Shown here piece by piece: positions 1 through 10,293 of a stretch of DNA of 64,000 nt. The translations under genes and the position numbers were made by a program. This stretch comes from Hyphomicrobiales bacterium (GTDB taxonomy: Bacteria > Pseudomonadota > Alphaproteobacteria > Rhizobiales > RI-29), in assembly GCA_016125495.1 (NCBI GenBank), contig WGLQ01000007.1:62001-126000 (forward strand), read 5' to 3'. Position 1 is the first letter of the stretch. Every line of letters starts with the position of its first letter. The notes under the pieces were generated by a model, which saw only the letters and a program-made list of their open reading frames with translations, was not told the DNA's origin and made no database searches.

Positions 1-133
1 AACGCCACACCGCCCCCCGGGACCGCCACCCGAGCAAAAATCGGTGGGGGCCATGCGATTCCAAGGCGTTGGGATTTCGTATAGTTGAGCTAGGCAATCG
101 GGATTTGACGACGTGAAGAAACATGAGGGGGTC

Positions 134-2143
134 ATGGCTCAGAACCAGGGCACGACGGTGCAAGCCGTTTTCATGCCGTCCGGACGGCGCGGGGAATTCG
201 CGAGCGGCACGACGGTGCTGCAGGCCGCCCGCAAGCTGGGGGTCGATCTCGATTCTGTCTGTGGCGGGCGCGCCGTCTGCGGGCGCTGCCAAGTGTCCGT
301 CAGCGACGGCGAGTTCGCCAAGTTGCGCATTTCCTCGCGCCAGGACAGCCTGACCCCGCCGAGCCCGACCGAGGAGCGCTACGCCCGCATCAAGGGCCTC
401 GACGACAAGCGCCGCCTCGGCTGCCAAGCATGCCTCGTGGCCGATGTCGTCATCGACGTTCCCGAGGACAGTCAGATGCACCGCCAGATGGTGCGCAAAT
501 CGGCGAGCGAAATCCGCGATCTCGTGATCGACCCCGTCGTTCGCCTCTACTATCTCGAACTCGACCGCCCGAGCCTGGCCGACCAGGCGAGCGACCTCGA
601 CCGTCTGCTGCGCCAGCTCGAGACCAGCTGGGGCCTGCGGGACCTCACCATCGACCACGCGTTCCTGCAGGGCCTCTCCAGCTCGGCGCGCTCGGGCGAG
701 ACCTACGGCGGCGACTGGAAGGTAACGGTCGCAGTGCGCGGCGGGCGCGAACTCATCGCCATCTGGCCCGGTTACAAGGAGCGTGCCTACGGCTTTGCGA
801 TCGACGTCGGCACGACCACGGTGGCTGGCCACCTGTGCGCCCTCGACACCGGCGAGGTGCTGGCGAGCGCCGGCATCATGAACCCGCAGATCCGCTTCGG
901 CGAGGATCTGATGAGCCGCATCTCGTACCTCCAGCAGAACGAGAACGCGGCCCCCGAGCTCACATCCGCCATCCAGCAGGCCCTCGCCCAGCTCGTGCGC
1001 CACGTCGCCACCGAGGCCGGTATCGCGACCGACAAGATCGTCGAGGCCACCATCGTCGGCAACCCGACCATGCACCACCTCGTCATCGGTCTCGACCCCA
1101 CGCAGCTCGGCATGGAGCCGTTCCCCCTCATCACCGACCGGGGCATGTCGGTCAAAAGTCGGGACATCGGCCTTGGCATCAACCCGGGTGCCTATGCCTA
1201 CATGCTGCCCTGCGTCGCGGGGCACGTCGGCGCGGATACCGCCGGCGTCATTCTCGCCCAGGCGCCCCACCGCAGCGAAGAGACGATGCTGGTGATAGAT
1301 GTCGGCACCAATGCCGAGATCGTGCTCGGTAACAGCAAGCGCCTCCTGGCCTGCTCCAGTCCGACGGGCCCGGCCTTCGAGGGGGCGCAGATCTCCAGCG
1401 GTCAACGCGCGTCGCCCGGCGCCATCGAGCGCGTGCGCATCGATCCCGAGACGCTCGAGCCGCGCATCAGGGTGATCGGCTGCGAACTCTGGTCGAACGA
1501 GGAAGGCTTTGCCGAGGGCGTCAAGGACACCGGCGTCACCGGCATCTGCGGCTCCGGCATCATCGAGGCCATCGCCGAGTTGTATCTGGCCGGCATCATC
1601 GACGAGAGCGGACGCATGCAGGCGCGCGGCCGCGACGTGAGCGCACACCCCAATTTCGTGCCCAAGGGGCGCAACTACGAGTATGTGCTCTTCGAGAACG
1701 AGGATCGCGTCATCAAGGTCCAGCCGGGCGACGTGCGGGCCATCCAGCTGGCCAAGGCGGCCTGCTATTCGGGCGTCAAGTTGCTGATGGAGCACATGGG
1801 CCTCGAGCATGTCGACCGCATCTACCTGGCCGGCGCCTTCGGCTCCTACATCGACGTGAAATACGCTATGGTGCTCGGCATGCTGCCGGATTGCGACCTC
1901 GCACGGGTTGCATCGGCCGGCAACGCGGCCGGCACGGGCGCCCGCATCGCGCTGCTCTCGAAGAGCGCGCGCGAGGAACTCGAGGGTGTGGTCCGCAAGG
2001 TCGAGAAGATCGAGACGGCCATCGAGCCGCGCTTCCAGGAGTTTTTCGTGGCGGCCATGAAGATCCCGCACGAGAGCGACCCCTTCGAGAACCTCTCGAA
2101 GGTGGTGAGCCTGCCGAGACCAGGGGCTGGCAATGGCCGCTGA
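134..2143 (+). CDS. RACo-like corrinoid protein reactivator (2Fe-2S ferredoxin + ASKHA/DUF4445)
   Basis: Predicted ATP-dependent reductive activator that returns an oxidised Co(II) corrinoid protein to Co(I). An N-terminal ferredoxin-like domain (about residues 8-105) carries Cys43, Cys49, Cys52 and Cys97 in the plant-type 2Fe-2S pattern. The rest is an ASKHA ATPase fold with two phosphate motifs, DVGTTT near residue 224 and DVGTNAE near 388, and GNPTMHH between them. Length (669 aa) suits the RACo/DUF4445 family. I chose ATG 134 because GAGGGGG lies just upstream; an in-frame GTG at 113 lacks this. The next gene overlaps its 3' end, and a MetH-type activation domain gene follows, so a corrinoid methyltransferase partner probably lies left of the window. 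The exact partner is not visible. Confidence 0.88.
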   Translation: MAQNQGTTVQAVFMPSGRRGEFASGTTVLQAARKLGVDLDSVCGGRAVCGRCQVSVSDGEFAKLRISSRQDSLTPPSPTEERYARIKGLDDKRRLGCQACLVADVVIDVPEDSQMHRQMVRKSASEIRDLVIDPVVRLYYLELDRPSLADQASDLDRLLRQLETSWGLRDLTIDHAFLQGLSSSARSGETYGGDWKVTVAVRGGRELIAIWPGYKERAYGFAIDVGTTTVAGHLCALDTGEVLASAGIMNPQIRFGEDLMSRISYLQQNENAAPELTSAIQQALAQLVRHVATEAGIATDKIVEATIVGNPTMHHLVIGLDPTQLGMEPFPLITDRGMSVKSRDIGLGINPGAYAYMLPCVAGHVGADTAGVILAQAPHRSEETMLVIDVGTNAEIVLGNSKRLLACSSPTGPAFEGAQISSGQRASPGAIERVRIDPETLEPRIRVIGCELWSNEEGFAEGVKDTGVTGICGSGIIEAIAELYLAGIIDESGRMQARGRDVSAHPNFVPKGRNYEYVLFENEDRVIKVQPGDVRAIQLAKAACYSGVKLLMEHMGLEHVDRIYLAGAFGSYIDVKYAMVLGMLPDCDLARVASAGNAAGTGARIALLSKSAREELEGVVRKVEKIETAIEPRFQEFFVAAMKIPHESDPFENLSKVVSLPRPGAGNGR

Positions 2144-2495
2144 CGAGCCTCGAGGAACCGGCACCGAAGCCACCGGGGCCGCCACGCCGGAGCCCGAACG
2201 TCGGCCGGGTGCCGTGGCACGGGCGCCGGATGGCCGGCGCCTGCCGGTGTCGCCCCAGGTCGGGCCCTATGTCGTCCGCGTCGAGGAGGGCAAAACCTAT
2301 CTCTGGTGCTCGTGCGGCCTCTCGCGGACCCAGCCCTATTGCGACGGCTCGCACGCCGGCACTGGCTTCGAACCGGTGCCTTTCGAAGCCTTCATGGACG
2401 CCGAGTTCCACCTCTGTGGCTGCAAGCGCTCCGACAACAAGCCATACTGCTTCGGCAATTGCCGTGGCCACCACCGCAGACTGAGCGAGCGATGA
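2133..2495 (+). CDS. CDGSH iron-sulfur protein with two CDGSH-like repeats
   Basis: Small protein (120 aa) with a proline- and glycine-rich N-terminus followed by two iron-sulfur motifs. The first, around residues 52-72, has CSCG then PYCDGSH, the canonical three-Cys-one-His 2Fe-2S ligand set. The second, around residues 92-112, has CGCK then PYCFGNC, where the usual His is replaced. Such small CDGSH proteins are thought to handle electrons or clusters; no exact role is known. It overlaps the end of the RACo-like gene by 11 bases and its own stop overlaps the next start (ATGA), so the three are translated together. An electron-transfer role toward the RACo ferredoxin domain is my inference. 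Confidence 0.85.
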   Translation: MAADEPRGTGTEATGAATPEPERRPGAVARAPDGRRLPVSPQVGPYVVRVEEGKTYLWCSCGLSRTQPYCDGSHAGTGFEPVPFEAFMDAEFHLCGCKRSDNKPYCFGNCRGHHRRLSER

Positions 2496-2839
2496 GCGAC
2501 CATCCCCATTGCGTCTATCACGTGATCATACGCCACAACCTGGTCGTGGCGATCGAAGCGGTGCCGATCGCTCCCGGGGCGCGGCGCGAGGACGATCCCC
2601 TCGCCGTGACCAGCCGGCTCGCCGCCAATCATCAGGCCAACGGCTGCCTCGATGGCACTTACGAGTTGGCCGACGTCGAGGCGGCCCGCCACTTCGCGCG
2701 CCTCAGCCTCGATTTCGCGGCCCGCATGATCGAAAAGACCGGCGAGCGGTTGGACGCGGCGCGCATCACCGGTGTCGGCTGGACCAACCCGTTCCTCGGC
2801 GAATGCGCCCAGGGGCGCACGGGCGGTCCGGCGTCCTGA
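2492..2839 (+). CDS. Unknown 115-residue protein, coupled to CDGSH and RACo genes
   Basis: Not recognised. The protein is 115 aa with no signal peptide or membrane segment: a beta-rich N-terminus ([19 protein letters not shown]), then a helical stretch (about residues 60-85) and a Gly-rich tail. Its ATG overlaps the stop of the CDGSH gene in an ATGA junction, which strongly supports translation and a shared role with the two genes before it. Codon use matches its neighbours. The gene faces the next one tail to tail, with about 80 bases between. Cysteines at the N-terminus and near residue 106 are the only obvious candidate ligands. Confidence 0.65.
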   Translation: MSDHPHCVYHVIIRHNLVVAIEAVPIAPGARREDDPLAVTSRLAANHQANGCLDGTYELADVEAARHFARLSLDFAARMIEKTGERLDAARITGVGWTNPFLGECAQGRTGGPAS

Positions 2840-2918
2840 TCGGACCGATGCAAAAGGTGACTGCGACTGGCATCTGAACGAGGAAGCGCATCGCGGGAGT
2901 TCCCGCACGGCGTCGTCG

Positions 2919-3635
2919 TCAGCCATCCACCTCGGACGCCTGTCGTCCGGGCACCGCGGCATCATCGTCGCTGTCGCACCAGACCCCGTAGAAACCGGAG
3001 CGCGAAAGCTTCGGCTTCATTGCGCAGCTCTCCATGAGCGTCACCGGGATCGACATGCCCTCGAACGCCTTGAACAGCTCCCGCTGCTGCTCGAGTGGCC
3101 AGGAGATCGTGCGCGCGCCGATCTTGTAGCTGTAGCCCGGCCCCATCCGCATGCCGATCCGACAACCCTCGGCAGCCAATTCGGTGCGCAGGTGCTTACT
3201 GAACAGGCGCGTGACCGCCTCGACCGCGAGCCAGCCGTACGATTCCAGAAAGAGCGCCTCGATCAACTCGAAATTGTCGATGTGCCCGCGAACCATTTCA
3301 TCGAGCCGATCGCCGGTCGTCAGCACGAAGGCGAGCCCCTCGTCGCAGCCCGCGCAATAGCGCCGGAAGGCTTCGCTCGCGAACGTGATGCCGCCCTCGA
3401 GCCTCAGACCGTCCCCGTCGAGCTCTTCGACCGCGAGGCGGCGATAATGGATCTCGGCATCCAGCAGGCCGCGGGCGCGAGCCACCTGCTGGCGGGCGGC
3501 ATCGACGACATCGGGGCGCACCTTCTCGAGATCCCGGTAGCCGTGCACGCGCAGCACCTGCTCGGGCCGGATCGTTATCGCGGGCGGCACGAACGTGCCC
3601 ATGCGCGGGGCGCCAAGCTTGGATGGTTTGGTCAT
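2919..3635 (-). CDS. Free-standing B12-dependent methionine synthase activation-domain protein
   Basis: A 238-residue protein that resembles the C-terminal reactivation domain of cobalamin-dependent methionine synthase (MetH), which binds S-adenosylmethionine and remethylates the cofactor. Matching stretches are MGPGYSYKIGARTISWPLEQ (about residues 166-185), comparable to the RYSPGYGDWP region of MetH, and MKPKLSRSGFYG near residue 208, comparable to its MxPxxSVSG motif. The homocysteine, folate and cobalamin-binding domains are absent, so it must act on a separate corrinoid protein. Free-standing versions are known beside corrinoid methyltransferase genes, and the RACo-like gene opposite supports that. 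Strand and start (ATG, MTKPSKLG) are clear. Confidence 0.75.
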   Translation of the reverse strand: MTKPSKLGAPRMGTFVPPAITIRPEQVLRVHGYRDLEKVRPDVVDAARQQVARARGLLDAEIHYRRLAVEELDGDGLRLEGGITFASEAFRRYCAGCDEGLAFVLTTGDRLDEMVRGHIDNFELIEALFLESYGWLAVEAVTRLFSKHLRTELAAEGCRIGMRMGPGYSYKIGARTISWPLEQQRELFKAFEGMSIPVTLMESCAMKPKLSRSGFYGVWCDSDDDAAVPGRQASEVDG

Positions 3636-3871
3636 CTGCGAAAGCGTCCTCGGGCAATCGGGAACGGCTGGCCCGGCGTAGTCGTCGCAACGCCAGCCCG
3701 TCGGCCGAGTAAACTAGCCCCGTCGCCGGCAACGACCAATGGCCTTGCATCGAAGGGGGGGCATTGGCAATTGCAGGCCCTTCGGAAAGACCACCACCGC
3801 GATCGCCCGCCCACATCGGCCGTGATATCGCCAGGCAACCGTCCTCGCACCCCCCGCATCGGAGTTCACGA

Positions 3872-4276
3872 ATGGTCACCGTCACCGCCATCTATGCCAG
3901 CCTGCTGGCCATTCTCGGCATCTGGCTTGCCCGCAACGTCATCGCCCAGCGCCGCATCCTCCACGTCGCCATCGGCGATGGTGGCGACGACAAATTGCGC
4001 CGCCTCATGCGCGTGCAGGCGAATTTCTCGGAATACGCACCGCTCGGGCTGATCCTCATCGGTTTTGCCGAGATGGGCGGCGCTCCACTGGTCCTGGTCC
4101 ATCTCCTGGGGGCCATGCTCCTGGTCGGCCGCATCCTGCACGCGAACGGTGTCTCGCGCACGAAGGAGCCGCTCTCGTTGCGCGTGGCCGGCATGATCCT
4201 GACGTTCCTGTCCATCGGCGGGGCGGCCGCGACCAACCTCACGCTTTCGGGTATGCGACTGGCGGGCTATCTCTGA
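3872..4276 (+). CDS. MAPEG family membrane protein
   Basis: A 134-residue inner-membrane protein of the MAPEG superfamily (eicosanoid and glutathione metabolism in animals; mostly uncharacterised in bacteria). Four hydrophobic segments are visible: residues 3-20, about 55-70, 75-92 and 108-130. The family's conserved stretch appears as RVQANFSEYAPLGLIL near residues 46-61. The start at ATG 3872 (MVTVTAIYA) puts the first membrane helix at the N-terminus; an upstream in-frame start would add a charged, Pro-rich leader unlike the family. The 3' end overlaps the end of the opposite acyl-CoA dehydrogenase gene by 10 bases. Confidence 0.88.
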   Translation: MVTVTAIYASLLAILGIWLARNVIAQRRILHVAIGDGGDDKLRRLMRVQANFSEYAPLGLILIGFAEMGGAPLVLVHLLGAMLLVGRILHANGVSRTKEPLSLRVAGMILTFLSIGGAAATNLTLSGMRLAGYL

Positions 4277-5946
4277 GCCGCATCCACATTCGGCATGGCC
4301 CGGTCGATGAGAGCCTTCTCGGCGCCGGCCGGCAGATCGCTCGAATAGGTGCGCCGGAAAGCCGCGGCGAGGCGGCTCGCCGCGAACGCCTCCGCCACGA
4401 AGCCCGGCGCACCGGCCGCCAGGATGGTCCCCGCCGCCAGAACCGCGAGGCTTTCGACGAACGCCCGCGCCGCGCTCTCGATCTCGCGCGGGCGGTGCAC
4501 GTAGTGCTCGACGCGTTCGAGCCCCTTGGCCAGGAGCGGTTCGGCGCGGGCCGCCTCCGAGAGCAGTTCGATGACGATTTGCGCCGCCTCCGGCTCCTTC
4601 TGGAGCACGCGCAGCACGTCGAGGCACATGATGTTGCCCGAGCCCTCCCAGATCGAATTGACCGGCGCCTCGCGATAGAGCCGCGCGAGTTCGTCGTCCT
4701 CGACGTAGCCGTTGCCACCGAGACACTCCATCGCCTCCGCGACGAGGCCTGGCGCCACCTTGCACACCCAATACTTCGTCACCGGCGTCATGAGCCTGCG
4801 CCAAGCCTGCTCGGCTGGATCGTCCGGCCGGTCGAAGGCGTGCGCGAGCCGGAAGGTGAGGGCGGTCGCCGCCTCGACGTCCAGTGCCATGTCGGCGAGC
4901 ACGCGCGCCATGAGCGGCTGCTCGACCAGTCGTCGGCCGAACGCTGCGCGGTGACCGGCATGCAACAGCGCCCGTGACAGCGCCGCCCGCATCAAACCTG
5001 TCGAGCCCGAAATGCAATCGAGTCGGGTCAGCGTCACCATTTCCATGATGGTCGCGATGCCCCGCCCCGGCTCACCGACGCCATAGCCCTCGGCCTCCTC
5101 ATAGATCACCTCGGCGGTCGCGTTGGAGCGGTTGCCGAGCTTGTCCTTGAGACGTTGGAATCGGAACCCGTTGAGCCGCCCGTCCTCGCGCCGGCGCGGC
5201 ACCAGGAACGTGCCGAGTCCCGTCTCCGTCTGGGCGAGCACGACGTGGGCGTCGGCCATCGGCGCGGAAACGAACCACTTCTCGCCGCTGATCGCATAGC
5301 GCCGCTTTCCACCCCCGGTCCCGAGTGCGACGGCGCGCGCCCGGTTTCGCCTGACGTCACTGCCGCCCTGGCGCTCCGTCAACGCCATGCCGAGGGTGAT
5401 CGAAGCCTTGGCCCCGACCGGCTTGTCGGCCCGGTCGTAGGTGCGCCGCATGAGTTGCGGCGCCAGTTCGCCCATGAGGTTCGGCTCTTGGCGCAAGGTC
5501 GCGATGCCAGCATTCGTCATCGTGATCGGGCAGTAGTGGCCGGCCTCCACCTGGCAGACCAGGACCGCCCCCGCCGCGCGCGCCACGTTGGCCCCATTGC
5601 GCCCGGGAACGACGGGTTCGGCCCCGGCACCACCAGCGACCCAGGAGCCGCAGTGCAACCCCGCAGCAAAGCTCTGCGCCATGAACCCATGGTAGCTCGG
5701 ATGGAATTCGACCCGGTCGACGCGTTCGCCCTTGGCATCGTGGGTCACGAGTTCGGGCGGATGGCGGTTGGCGAGCCGCCCCGCCTCCAGGGTCTCGCGC
5801 GCCCCGAGGCTGGCGCCGAGCCCGGTGAGTTCACCGAGACGATGCTCCGCGCCCTCCCGCGCCACCGCCTCCTTCAGCGCCCGATCGCTTTCGAAGAGGT
5901 TGATGCCCGCGTAGATCGGGCTCTGGTTGTGCTCGTTCTCGCCCAT
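4267..5946 (-). CDS. AidB-like acyl-CoA dehydrogenase family protein
   Basis: A 559-residue flavoprotein of the acyl-CoA dehydrogenase superfamily. The N-terminus ([14 protein letters not shown], then [20 protein letters not shown]) follows E. coli AidB, the alkylation-response protein that binds DNA and FAD; ordinary acyl-CoA dehydrogenases are about 380-400 aa and lack this extension. Middle features are [13 protein letters not shown] and the beta-domain [14 protein letters not shown]; the C-terminal helical domain has [20 protein letters not shown]. Whether it protects DNA or has a metabolic substrate cannot be told from sequence. GAGGAG lies upstream of the ATG. No ada or alkB gene is nearby, so an alkylation-induced operon is not supported here. 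Confidence 0.85.
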   Translation of the reverse strand: MGENEHNQSPIYAGINLFESDRALKEAVAREGAEHRLGELTGLGASLGARETLEAGRLANRHPPELVTHDAKGERVDRVEFHPSYHGFMAQSFAAGLHCGSWVAGGAGAEPVVPGRNGANVARAAGAVLVCQVEAGHYCPITMTNAGIATLRQEPNLMGELAPQLMRRTYDRADKPVGAKASITLGMALTERQGGSDVRRNRARAVALGTGGGKRRYAISGEKWFVSAPMADAHVVLAQTETGLGTFLVPRRREDGRLNGFRFQRLKDKLGNRSNATAEVIYEEAEGYGVGEPGRGIATIMEMVTLTRLDCISGSTGLMRAALSRALLHAGHRAAFGRRLVEQPLMARVLADMALDVEAATALTFRLAHAFDRPDDPAEQAWRRLMTPVTKYWVCKVAPGLVAEAMECLGGNGYVEDDELARLYREAPVNSIWEGSGNIMCLDVLRVLQKEPEAAQIVIELLSEAARAEPLLAKGLERVEHYVHRPREIESAARAFVESLAVLAAGTILAAGAPGFVAEAFAASRLAAAFRRTYSSDLPAGAEKALIDRAMPNVDAAQR

Positions 5947-6036
5947 GGCGATCGGATCTCCTCAACAGGGGGAGCAGTTCGCCAGCCGCCTGACCGCTTG
6001 CCGCGCGCCCACGATCGGCCTAAGAGACCGACTTTG

Positions 6037-6993
6037 ATGAGCACCGCGAACACCGCCACCGAAATCGGCTACCCCCATCGTCACCTGCTGACGACCGAGG
6101 GTCTTACCCGTGATGATATCACGATGCTCCTGGAATTGGCCGACGCGGCGGCGCGCCAGGGCCGACTGATCGACAAGAAGACCAACGAGCTTCGCGGCCG
6201 CACGCAGATCAACCTCTTCTTCGAGAGTTCGACGCGCACCCAGAGTTCCTTCGAACTCGCGGGCAAGCGGCTCGGCGCCGATGTGATGAATATGTCGATC
6301 GGCTCCTCTTCCATCAACAAGGGCGAGACGCTTCTCGACACTGCCGCAACGCTCAACGCCATGCGCCCCGACATCCTGGTCGTGCGCCACCATGCCGCCG
6401 GCGCCGTCGAGTTGCTCGCCCAGAAGGTCGGCTGCTCCGTCATCAACGCTGGCGACGGTGCCCACCAGCACCCCACCCAGGCCTTGCTGGACGCCCACAC
6501 CATCCGCCGCAACAAGGACCGTTTGGAGGGGCTCAGGGTGGCGATCTGCGGCGACATCCGTCACTCCCGCGTCGCCCGCTCGAACATCGCCCTGCTCCTC
6601 ACCATGGGCGCGCAGGTTCACCTTGTCGCCCCCTCCACCCTCTTGCCCGACGGGCTCGAGCGCCCCGGCCTCCGAGTGTTCACGAGCATGCGCGAAGGGC
6701 TCGCGGGCGCCGACGTCGTCATGATGCTGCGCCTCCAGCGCGAGCGCATGGCCGGCGCCTTCGTGCCCAGCACGCGTGAATACTTCCACTTCTTCGGCCT
6801 CGACCGCGAAAAGCTCTCCTGGGCCAAGCCGGACGCGCTCATCATGCACCCTGGTCCGATGAACCGTGGCGTCGAGATCGCATCGACCGTCGCCGATCAC
6901 CCGCGCAGCGTCATCCAGGAACAGGTCGAGATGGGCGTCGCCGTACGCATGGCCGTGCTGCGGGCGTTGGCCCGTCACCTGCCGAACGATTGA
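6037..6993 (+). CDS. pyrB: Aspartate carbamoyltransferase catalytic subunit
   Basis: Condenses carbamoyl phosphate with L-aspartate, the first committed step of pyrimidine synthesis, in the cytosol. The 318 residues carry the carbamoyl-phosphate loop [12 protein letters not shown] (about residues 64-75), [11 protein letters not shown] near 145 and the C-terminal [15 protein letters not shown] 6037 ([14 protein letters not shown]) gives normal family length; the open frame extends upstream but without family similarity. The pseudo-dihydroorotase gene follows after 14 bases, in the arrangement where the inactive dihydroorotase helps assemble the enzyme. No pyrI regulatory-chain gene is present. 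No attenuator is obvious upstream. Confidence 0.97.
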   Translation: MSTANTATEIGYPHRHLLTTEGLTRDDITMLLELADAAARQGRLIDKKTNELRGRTQINLFFESSTRTQSSFELAGKRLGADVMNMSIGSSSINKGETLLDTAATLNAMRPDILVVRHHAAGAVELLAQKVGCSVINAGDGAHQHPTQALLDAHTIRRNKDRLEGLRVAICGDIRHSRVARSNIALLLTMGAQVHLVAPSTLLPDGLERPGLRVFTSMREGLAGADVVMMLRLQRERMAGAFVPSTREYFHFFGLDREKLSWAKPDALIMHPGPMNRGVEIASTVADHPRSVIQEQVEMGVAVRMAVLRALARHLPND

Positions 6994-7007
6994 TTGGACT
7001 GGCGACC

Positions 7008-8348
7008 ATGAACGAGACGCCCGAAGTTGGCACCGCGACGGAGGGCCCGAAGGTCCTCATCAACGCCCGCCTGATCGATCCCGCCAGTGGCCGCGACGAA
7101 CCCGGCGGGTTGCTGATCCGCGATGGCCGGATCGCCGACCTCGGCGCGCACCTGCGCCGCAACGCCCCGGCTGGCGCCGAGGTCGTCGACTGCAACGACA
7201 ACATCGTGATGCCGGGCCTCGTCGATATGCTGGTCTATACGGGCGAGCCCGGCGAGGAGCATCGCGAGACGCTCAACACCGTCAGTCTCGCCGCGAGCGC
7301 CGGCGGCGTTACCACGATCGCCTGCCTGCCGAACACCGACCGCCACCTCGACGATGTCGCCCTCGTCGATTTCATTCTCCGCCGCGCCCGCGACACGGCC
7401 CGCGTCAACGTGCTGCCGATCGCCGCCCTCACCAAGGGCATGATGGGCGAGGAGATGGCCGAAATCGGCCTGTTGCGCGCGGCCGGCGCGGTGGCCTTTT
7501 CCGACGGACCGCGCAGCCTCGGCAACGCCCGCCTGATGGCCCGTCTGCTCGCCTACACCCGCGACTTCGACGGCCTCGTGGTGCATCACGTCGAGGACCC
7601 GGACCTTGCCGCGGACGGCGTCATGCACGAGGGTCAGGTGGCCACACTGCTCGGCTTGCCCGGCATTCCGACGGTTGCCGAACTCGTGCTGCTCGAGCGC
7701 GACCTGCGCCTCGTCGAGAGCGTCGGCGGGCGCTATCATGCCGCGCAAATCTCCTCGGCCCAGTCGCTCGAGGCGATCCGCACCGCCCGCCAGCGCGGCG
7801 TCAGGCTCACATGCGGCGTTTCGATCAATCACCTTCTGCTCGACGATCGCGACATCGGCTCCTACCGGACGTATTTCAAGCTTTCACCGCCCCTGCGCGG
7901 TGCAGCCGACCGCGATGCCCTCGTTGCTGGCGTCGCGAGCGGCGACATCGACGTCATCGTCTCGGCCCACCTGCCGCAGGACGTCGACGGCAAACGCCGG
8001 CCGTTCGCTGAGGCCGCGACCGGCGCGATCGGCGTCGAGACCCTTTTGCCAGCGGCTTTGCGCCTTGCCGATGAACGCAAGATCGACCGCCTCGCGGTAC
8101 TGCGTGCCCTCACCTGCAACCCCGCCGACCTGCTCGGCATCGAGGCGGGGCGGCTCGCCGTCGGCGCGCCTGCCGACGTCGTCGTCGTCGACCCCGAAGT
8201 CGCCTGGGTGGTCGAACTCGAGCGCCTGCACTCGCGCTCGAAAAACTCGCCCTTCGAGGCCGCCCCTCTCAAGGGTCGGGTGATGCGGACTTTTGTTGCG
8301 GGCCGGCAAGTCCACCCCTACCCTGCTCAGGATCGTCCCTCCCAGTAA
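7008..8348 (+). CDS. Dihydroorotase-like protein, probably catalytically inactive (pyrC')
   Basis: Amidohydrolase-fold protein of 446 aa, just downstream of pyrB. The overall fold is that of dihydroorotase (MPGLVDM near residue 66, CLPNTD near 107, a C-terminal LTCNPADLLGIEAGRLAVG), but zinc ligands are missing: the expected DxHxHxREPG is DMLVYTGEPG, so both His are lost, and the late SDHAPH motif is SAHLPQD. By analogy with the pseudomonad PyrC' and other inactive partners, it probably serves as a structural subunit of aspartate carbamoyltransferase. An active dihydroorotase must then be encoded elsewhere. ATG 7008 is preferred over TTG 6990, which would overlap pyrB. Confidence 0.88.
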   Translation: MNETPEVGTATEGPKVLINARLIDPASGRDEPGGLLIRDGRIADLGAHLRRNAPAGAEVVDCNDNIVMPGLVDMLVYTGEPGEEHRETLNTVSLAASAGGVTTIACLPNTDRHLDDVALVDFILRRARDTARVNVLPIAALTKGMMGEEMAEIGLLRAAGAVAFSDGPRSLGNARLMARLLAYTRDFDGLVVHHVEDPDLAADGVMHEGQVATLLGLPGIPTVAELVLLERDLRLVESVGGRYHAAQISSAQSLEAIRTARQRGVRLTCGVSINHLLLDDRDIGSYRTYFKLSPPLRGAADRDALVAGVASGDIDVIVSAHLPQDVDGKRRPFAEAATGAIGVETLLPAALRLADERKIDRLAVLRALTCNPADLLGIEAGRLAVGAPADVVVVDPEVAWVVELERLHSRSKNSPFEAAPLKGRVMRTFVAGRQVHPYPAQDRPSQ

Positions 8349-8366
8349 CGGCGGCTTTGCGACACA

Positions 8367-9029
8367 ATGGAGCTTTCCGTCCAGCTCGGCCTCGTTGCGA
8401 TTCTGGCCTATCTCGCCGGCTCCATCCCCTTTGGCCTGGTTCTGACGCGCCTTGCCGGCCTCGGCGACATCCGGGCGATCGGCTCCGGGAACATCGGGGC
8501 AACGAACGTCCTGCGCACGGGGCGCAAGGGCTTGGCCGCCGCCACGCTCCTGCTCGATGCCGCCAAGGGAACGCTGGCCGTGCTCCTCGCTCCGGTCCTC
8601 GCCCTTGGCGCCCTTGCACTCGTCGACGGAGCCCAAAGCCCCATGCCCGCCGCGGCTGATCACATGGCCGGAGCCGCCGGGGCGGTCGCCGGTGTCATGG
8701 CGTTCCTTGGGCACTGCTTTCCGGTCTGGCTCGGGTTTCGCGGCGGCAAGGGCGTTGCGACATTCATCGGTGTGCTGCTCGGTTGGACGTGGCCCGCTGC
8801 CGTCGGCTTTTGCGCACTTTGGCTCGCTGTCGCGGCCGCGACGCGTTATTCATCCCTCGCTGCCCTGGTTTCGGCCGCGCTTGCCCCCGTGCTCGTCCAT
8901 GTGCTCGCCGGCCAACCACTGTTGACGGTGGCGAGCACCCTCCTCTCGCTGCTCCTCGTCATCCGCCATCGCGCCAACATCGAGCGCCTCCTTGCCGGCA
9001 CCGAAAGCCGCATCGGCGGGCGGTCGTGA
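8367..9029 (+). CDS. plsY: Glycerol-3-phosphate acyltransferase PlsY
   Basis: Inner-membrane enzyme that transfers an acyl group from acyl phosphate to glycerol 3-phosphate, giving lysophosphatidic acid, the first step of phospholipid synthesis. The 220-residue protein is mostly hydrophobic, with five to seven membrane spans. The three PlsY motifs are present: [17 protein letters not shown] (about residues 38-54), [13 protein letters not shown] (near 121) and [14 protein letters not shown] (near 199). It follows the pyrC' gene after 18 bases, and its stop codon overlaps the GTG start of dprA (GTGA). Co-transcription with the pyr genes is likely. Confidence 0.97.
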   Translation: MELSVQLGLVAILAYLAGSIPFGLVLTRLAGLGDIRAIGSGNIGATNVLRTGRKGLAAATLLLDAAKGTLAVLLAPVLALGALALVDGAQSPMPAAADHMAGAAGAVAGVMAFLGHCFPVWLGFRGGKGVATFIGVLLGWTWPAAVGFCALWLAVAAATRYSSLAALVSAALAPVLVHVLAGQPLLTVASTLLSLLLVIRHRANIERLLAGTESRIGGRS

Positions 9030-10276
9030 AGCGCGCTCGCCCGAGCGCCCCGTCGCCTCGGCCAGCCCCGGCTGGCACCCATGCCGCTGCCATGCCGATC
9101 CGCCAACGGCTCGGCGATGAGCAGAAGATCGCCTGGCTTCGGCTGATCCGCACGGAGGGCATCGGCCCGGTCACCTTTCGGGAATTGCTCAACCGGTTCG
9201 GTGGCGCCGCGGCCGCGCTCGAGGCATTGCCCGGCCTCGGCGCCCGCACCGGCCGGCGCCTTTCACCGCCAACGCGCGACGCGGTCCTCGAGGAACTGGA
9301 GCGCGCGGCCGCCATCGGTTCGCGACCGCTCTTTCTCGGTGATCCCGATTATCCCCCTGGCCTTGCCGCGCTCGAGGTTCCCCCGCCCATGGTCTACGGG
9401 CTCGGCGATGCGCAGCTCGCGTCCCGCCCCACCATTGCCGTGGTCGGCTCCCGCAACGCCTCGGCGGCTGGACGCAGCATGGCCCGCGCACTTTCGCACG
9501 ACCTCGGTGCCGCGGGCTTCGTCGTGGTCTCCGGTCTCGCCCGTGGGGTCGACGGCGCCGCCCACGAGGCCAGCCTCCCGACCGGCACCATCGCGGTCGT
9601 CGCTGGAGGGCTCGATCACATCTATCCGCCCGAACATGCCGACCTCCACGCGCGGCTGGCACGCGAGGGCTTCATCGTCAGCGAGCGGGCACCTGGAGCG
9701 GTTCCACGCAGCGAGGACTTTCCCCGTCGCAATCGCATCATCTCCGGACTCTCGGCCGGAGTCGTCGTGGTCGAAGCGGCGGCCCGATCGGGTTCGCTCA
9801 TCACCGCGCGCTTTGCCGCCGAGCAGGGCCGCGAGGTCTTCGCGGTGCCCGGCCATCCGCTCGACCCGCGCGCCAAGGGGGCACTCGCGTTGTTGCGTGA
9901 GGGGGCCACGATCTGCACCTGCGCCGACGACGTTGCCGAGGCGCTGCGCCCGATCCTCGCGGGGCGCGCCGGCCAGCCCGACCTGCGGGGCTTTGCGACC
10001 GCCGGAGAGGATTGGATGCTCGGTCTCGAGCAACCACCGTCGAGCGAGCCCTCTGGCGCGGACGCACCGCCGGACCAACAGGCGACCGGAGAGGTGGGCG
10101 ACCGTGCAATCGCTGAAGTGGTCGAGGCGGCGCTCTCCATGGCGCCGATCGAGGTCGATGTTGTAGCGCGCGAGACCGGCCTCACGATCCGCGAGGTCCG
10201 CGCCGCACTCCTCGAACTCGACCTTGCGGGGCGCATCGAGCGGCATGGCCTGCAGACGGTGTCATTGCGCAACTGA
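9026..10276 (+). CDS. dprA: DNA-processing protein DprA
   Basis: DprA binds incoming single-stranded DNA and loads RecA during natural transformation; it is widely kept in bacteria not known to be competent. The Rossmann-like SLOG core has [36 protein letters not shown] and [12 protein letters not shown]. An N-terminal helix-hairpin region ([18 protein letters not shown]) and a C-terminal winged helix (about the last 75 residues) flank it. The GTG at 9026 overlaps the plsY stop (GTGA), a junction used twice more in this window; an ATG at 9092 (MPIRQRLG) would remove a 22-residue basic, Pro-rich leader and is also possible. Confidence 0.95.
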   Translation: MKRARPSAPSPRPAPAGTHAAAMPIRQRLGDEQKIAWLRLIRTEGIGPVTFRELLNRFGGAAAALEALPGLGARTGRRLSPPTRDAVLEELERAAAIGSRPLFLGDPDYPPGLAALEVPPPMVYGLGDAQLASRPTIAVVGSRNASAAGRSMARALSHDLGAAGFVVVSGLARGVDGAAHEASLPTGTIAVVAGGLDHIYPPEHADLHARLAREGFIVSERAPGAVPRSEDFPRRNRIISGLSAGVVVVEAAARSGSLITARFAAEQGREVFAVPGHPLDPRAKGALALLREGATICTCADDVAEALRPILAGRAGQPDLRGFATAGEDWMLGLEQPPSSEPSGADAPPDQQATGEVGDRAIAEVVEAALSMAPIEVDVVARETGLTIREVRAALLELDLAGRIERHGLQTVSLRN

Positions 10277-10293
10277 ACCGGACCGGGAGGTGG

